Origin: Mesotoga sp.
GTDB lineage: Bacteria; Thermotogota; Thermotogae; Petrotogales; Kosmotogaceae
Reading direction: 5' to 3'
DNA length: 8,103 nt
NCBI GenBank assembly: GCA_011620045.1
Contig: WOZY01000106.1
Coordinates: forward strand, 1 to 8,103
A program made the translations under genes and the position numbers. Below the pieces are notes generated by a model, which was not told the origin of the DNA, did no database searches, and saw only the letters and a list, made by a program, of their open reading frames with translations. Shown here in pieces: positions 6,411-8,103 of this stretch (positions within the stretch are counted from its first letter, which is position 1; each line of letters opens with the position of its first letter).

Positions 6411-6419
6411 ATTGTATCA
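6411..6419 (-). promoter_or_regulatory. Extended -10 promoter of the DUF6485-like gene
   Basis: TGATACAAT on the minus strand has the TGn extension and a -10 differing from TATAAT at one base. It predicts transcription from near 6404 and a leader of about 26 bases containing the ribosome site. There is no good -35; instead a dyad (6439-6455) lies just upstream. Confidence 0.55.
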
Positions 6420-6438
6420 GATTAGTCTGTATTGACTG

Positions 6439-6455
6439 AGCCAATATATCTGGCT
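6439..6455. promoter_or_regulatory. Operator-like dyad between divergent genes
   Basis: AGCCAATATATCTGGCT is a 17-base dyad with 5-base arms, an A/C mismatch and a TATAT centre. It adjoins the -35 position of the minus-strand promoter at 6411-6419, so a regulator bound here could act on that gene or on the divergent gene at 6539. Nearby AAAGGCCTTT (6461-6470) is a second perfect palindrome. No regulator gene is in the window. Confidence 0.35.
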
Positions 6456-6522
6456 GTCCAAAAGGCCTTTCTTCATTAATGTCTTTTTAATCACGGATCT
6501 TCTAGGATCTGAGTATAAATAC

Positions 6523-6530
6523 AAGGAGGT
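6523..6530 (+). promoter_or_regulatory. Ribosome binding site of the small secreted protein gene
   Basis: AAGGAGGT lies eight bases before the GTG at 6539 and fixes that start. No convincing promoter could be placed: the TATAAA at 6514-6519 is too close to the ribosome site, and TTGACT at 6432-6437 has no -10 at normal spacing. Confidence 0.8.
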
Positions 6531-6538
6531 TAACGATT

Positions 6539-6862
6539 GTGAGAAAAGCCATACTGATTGTTCTATTTGTCTCACTGTTCTTTGGTCTGGCTCTGGCAAA
6601 TAATGGTAGGGGTCCCGGCGACGGTATTCCTGACCAACAGGAACCCGGGGCAGGCTTTGGATCTCCGGGAATAGGAAAGGGAGAAGGTCCCGGAGCCGGT
6701 AAAGTTGATTCGGGAGGCAGCATATTATTGCAGCTGGAAAACCTGGAGGAAGAAACGGAAAGTTCAGAGCCTTTGCTTGTCCGCTTAATGAATAGCTTGG
6801 TCATGAAGATCCAGAACGCTTTCAAGAATATCTTTAGAGTTGGAAAGCCCATATCCGAATGA
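6539..6862 (+). CDS. Small secreted Gly/Pro-rich protein, unknown function
   Basis: A 107-residue protein of no recognised family. Residues 1-20 are a clear signal peptide (MRKA, hydrophobic LIVLFVSLFFGLALA), likely cleaved after Ala20. The mature part begins NNGRGPGDGIPD, followed by a flexible Gly/Pro stretch to about 54 (GPGAG-type units), then an acidic segment (LENLEEETESSE) and a basic amphipathic helix near 80-97 (VRLMNSLVMKIQNAFKNIF). There are no cysteines. The GPGDGIPD motif recalls the calcium-binding DGxPD turns of secreted repeat proteins, but a single copy is weak evidence. The GTG start has an excellent ribosome site and a terminator follows the stop, so it looks like a single-gene transcript. 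A decayed gene with a related GPGD motif lies downstream at 7185. Export across the inner membrane is well supported; the role is unknown. Confidence 0.85.
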   Translation: MRKAILIVLFVSLFFGLALANNGRGPGDGIPDQQEPGAGFGSPGIGKGEGPGAGKVDSGGSILLQLENLEEETESSEPLLVRLMNSLVMKIQNAFKNIFRVGKPISE

Positions 6863-7184
6863 GAGTACCACACTAGTACCCCTGTTTACCCCTAGTCTCG
6901 ACCGCCGCTACCTTATTACGTGGTCAGCGGCGGCCTCTTCTTTGATGGGCATTTCCCACAGAGCTTAGAGCCGACATCAAAGGGAGCGGGTGAATTGAAG
7001 CGAGCCGATATTCCCCTGCCATTGAGAGCCCTGCCTTCAGACACAAGTAGAGCCGGTTCAAATGAGCCTTGTTTTCCTGAAAGCTCCTTTAATAGAAAAT
7101 GGTTAGGCAGTTCAATTCGTAGGTCTTTAATAACTCCTTAGTGAGGGAAGTAATAAGAGCGAATCATTTGAATACAACTAGGGG
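6863..7184. other. Gap holding a terminator and no credible gene
   Basis: Apart from the terminator at 6902-6943 I see no coding or RNA feature. A plus-strand frame from 6920 to 7141 starts inside the terminator stem with no ribosome site and has no domain signal, so it is not called. The last bases contain AGGGG at 7180-7184, placed as a weak ribosome site for the decayed gene that follows. Confidence 0.6.
6902..6943 (+). terminator. GC-rich intrinsic terminator of the small secreted protein gene
   Basis: CCGCCGCT (6902-6909) pairs perfectly with AGCGGCGG (6926-6933). Three further pairs, ACC with GGT, extend the stem past a bulged C. It is followed by the pyrimidine-rich CTCTTCTTT (6935-6943). 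It starts 40 bases after the TGA at 6862. The T tract is imperfect, but the stem is strong. Confidence 0.75.
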
Positions 7185-7735
7185 ATGAAAGTGAAACGAA
7201 TTACCGCACTGTGCTTTTCTTATTACTAGTTACTAGCCTTTGAATCGCGCTTTCAATCAACAGTAGCGGACCGGGTGATGCAGTGTCTGACGGCCCTGAT
7301 GACGATGCTGACTATGAAGCACCAGACATTTCCTTCAATGGGAATGGCTCCGGCTTCGAGAAACCGGCACTAGATGAAGATGAGATAGTTCTTGCGGAGC
7401 TTTCAAAGCGGGGTAAGCTTTCTGAATCTCAACGCGTAAAAGGTACCAAATCGTCGGATCCTTTAACCTTTCTATAGGAGCGTTCTCGATCGACAGTTAA
7501 TGCTCGCGGGAATTCCATTACTCTATCTTTAGAAAAGGAAGAAATCAGCGGACAAGAAGTCACAAATCACAAGGCTTCCTAATCCTCGAGTCTAAAGACT
7601 CTATTTCTGGGCCATTCCCGCAACTTGCAACTGTTCTTCTCGGAGAACGGGGGAACCTTCGACGGACAACTAGTTAACATTCTCTACTTCACGAAGCGTG
7701 AGGGACCGCTTGTACCTGAAAGATCCGCTTGTTAG
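7185..7735 (+). pseudogene. Decayed gene for a small secreted protein with a GPGD motif
   Basis: Protein-like sequence continues for about 180 codons but only by changing frame several times. It begins MKVKRITALC (ATG 7185, or GTG 7191 after AGGGG), shifts near 7214 to the hydrophobic LFLLLVTSL, meets TGA at 7241, then reads INSSGPGDAVSDGPDDD and on to KGTKSS near 7455. It shifts to GSFNLSIGAFSIDS (7456-7497), back to VNARGNSITLSLEKEEISGQ (from 7496), to LILESKDSISGPFPQLA (about 7582-7629), and near 7645 to NGGTFDGQLVNILYFTKREG, ending at TAG 7733-7735. The joined product would be a signal peptide, an acidic GPGD linker and a beta-rich domain of no recognised family. The neighbouring genes are intact, so local decay is more likely than general sequencing error. 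The longest single piece (7283-7477) would otherwise look like a 64-residue gene. Confidence 0.6.
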
Positions 7736-8103
7736 AAGACGCTGACATCGCTGTGAAAAACCGTCCTTCGTTAAGATCAATCGAGACAGTATATTCCGAG
7801 AGTTCGTTGCGCTCACGAGAAAACCGAAATTCTGACCAGGAGTTTTGTCAGAATGACGCCATGCGATGCTTTCTGAATAACTTAAGGTCGTCATCCCGAG
7901 TTACTTAAGCTAATCCCTCACTCTGTCATCTGTAGAGCCTGCCCTGAAAAGCCTGCCCCAAAATGCTTCTGTTTGGGGATCCAATTATGGGTCATCCCGT
8001 AGTGCTCCTGTACGGGTTTTACTCTTATGAGACCCTAGACCCCACAACCCCAGACCCGACGCTTGCAACTGCTCTTCAAACCACGAACTTGCTACCCGCA
8101 ACC
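7736..8103. repeat. Gene-free repeat and hairpin island 3
   Basis: No credible gene. The stretch contains ATTCTGAC (7829-7836) paired with GTCAGAAT (7847-7854); GTCATCCCG at 7890-7898 and 7991-7999; GAGCCTGCCCTGA at 7935-7947; CCCCAAA (7956-7962) paired with TTTGGGG (7972-7978); the hairpin at 7996-8020; ACCCTAGACCC at 8032-8042; and CTTGCAACTGCTCTTC at 8062-8077, a one-mismatch copy of 7624-7639 inside the decayed gene. The minus-strand frame 7670-7894 crosses both the island and the decayed gene and is not called. Confidence 0.65.
7996..8020 (+). terminator. Terminator-like hairpin with no obvious gene
   Basis: CCCGTA (7996-8001) and TACGGG (8011-8016) form a 6-base stem with a 9-base loop, followed by TTTT. 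No intact plus-strand gene ends nearby. It may be a remnant of the decayed gene's transcription unit or simply one of the island's repeat hairpins. Confidence 0.35.

Noticed and set aside
6502..6873. 123-residue minus-strand open frame opposite the secreted protein
   Set aside because: The plus strand has a signal peptide, strong ribosome site and terminator; the minus frame's proline-rich run is the antisense of the Gly/Pro linker.
6920..7141. 73-residue plus-strand open frame
   Set aside because: Its GTG lies inside the terminator stem, there is no ribosome site, and the peptide has no recognisable features.
7670..7894. 74-residue minus-strand open frame
   Set aside because: It overlaps the tail of the decayed gene and the third repeat island and has no start signal.

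Overview
This window looks like chromosome of a moderate-GC anaerobic bacterium. Strong AGGAGGT-type ribosome sites, frequent TTG and GTG starts, the protein style and the GTCATCCCG / ACCCTAGACCC intergenic repeats together suggest Thermotogota, possibly Mesotoga or a relative. That placement comes from pattern memory, not from a search.

Layout. (1) 1-130: the 3' end of a possible plus-strand gene that starts outside the window. (2) 131-543: no gene, a mosaic of short palindromes and repeats. (3) 544-4955, minus strand: a complete binding-protein-dependent ABC importer, transcribed as solute-binding protein, then a fused double permease, then the ATPase. A promoter with a perfect extended -10 lies upstream. 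A terminator-like hairpin sits between the binding-protein and permease genes and probably sets subunit ratios. The family is usually labelled Fe(III)/spermidine/2-aminoethylphosphonate import, but the binding protein has a His-Asp...Glu pattern that fits the organophosphate (sugar-phosphate) branch better than iron. The permease carries an unusual extracytoplasmic N-terminal domain. (4) 4976-5451: the promoter and a second repeat island, whose elements are inverted relative to the first, so the importer is bracketed by inverted repeats. (5) 5452-6378, minus strand: an AhpD-like carboxymuconolactone decarboxylase family protein with a C-terminal membrane segment, and a small cysteine-rich DUF6485-like protein. 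Both start with TTG and each has its own extended -10. (6) 6539-6862, plus strand: a small secreted Gly/Pro-rich protein ended by a GC-rich terminator. (7) 7185-7735, plus strand: a decayed gene for another small secreted protein with a related GPGD motif, recoverable only by joining frames across several frameshifts. (8) 7736-8103: a third repeat and hairpin island with no gene.

The importer is the only clear multi-gene system and its three core parts are intact. I see no defence system, mobile element, CRISPR array, tRNA or rRNA. The least explained parts are the permease's N-terminal domain, the GPGD secreted proteins and the modular repeat islands.
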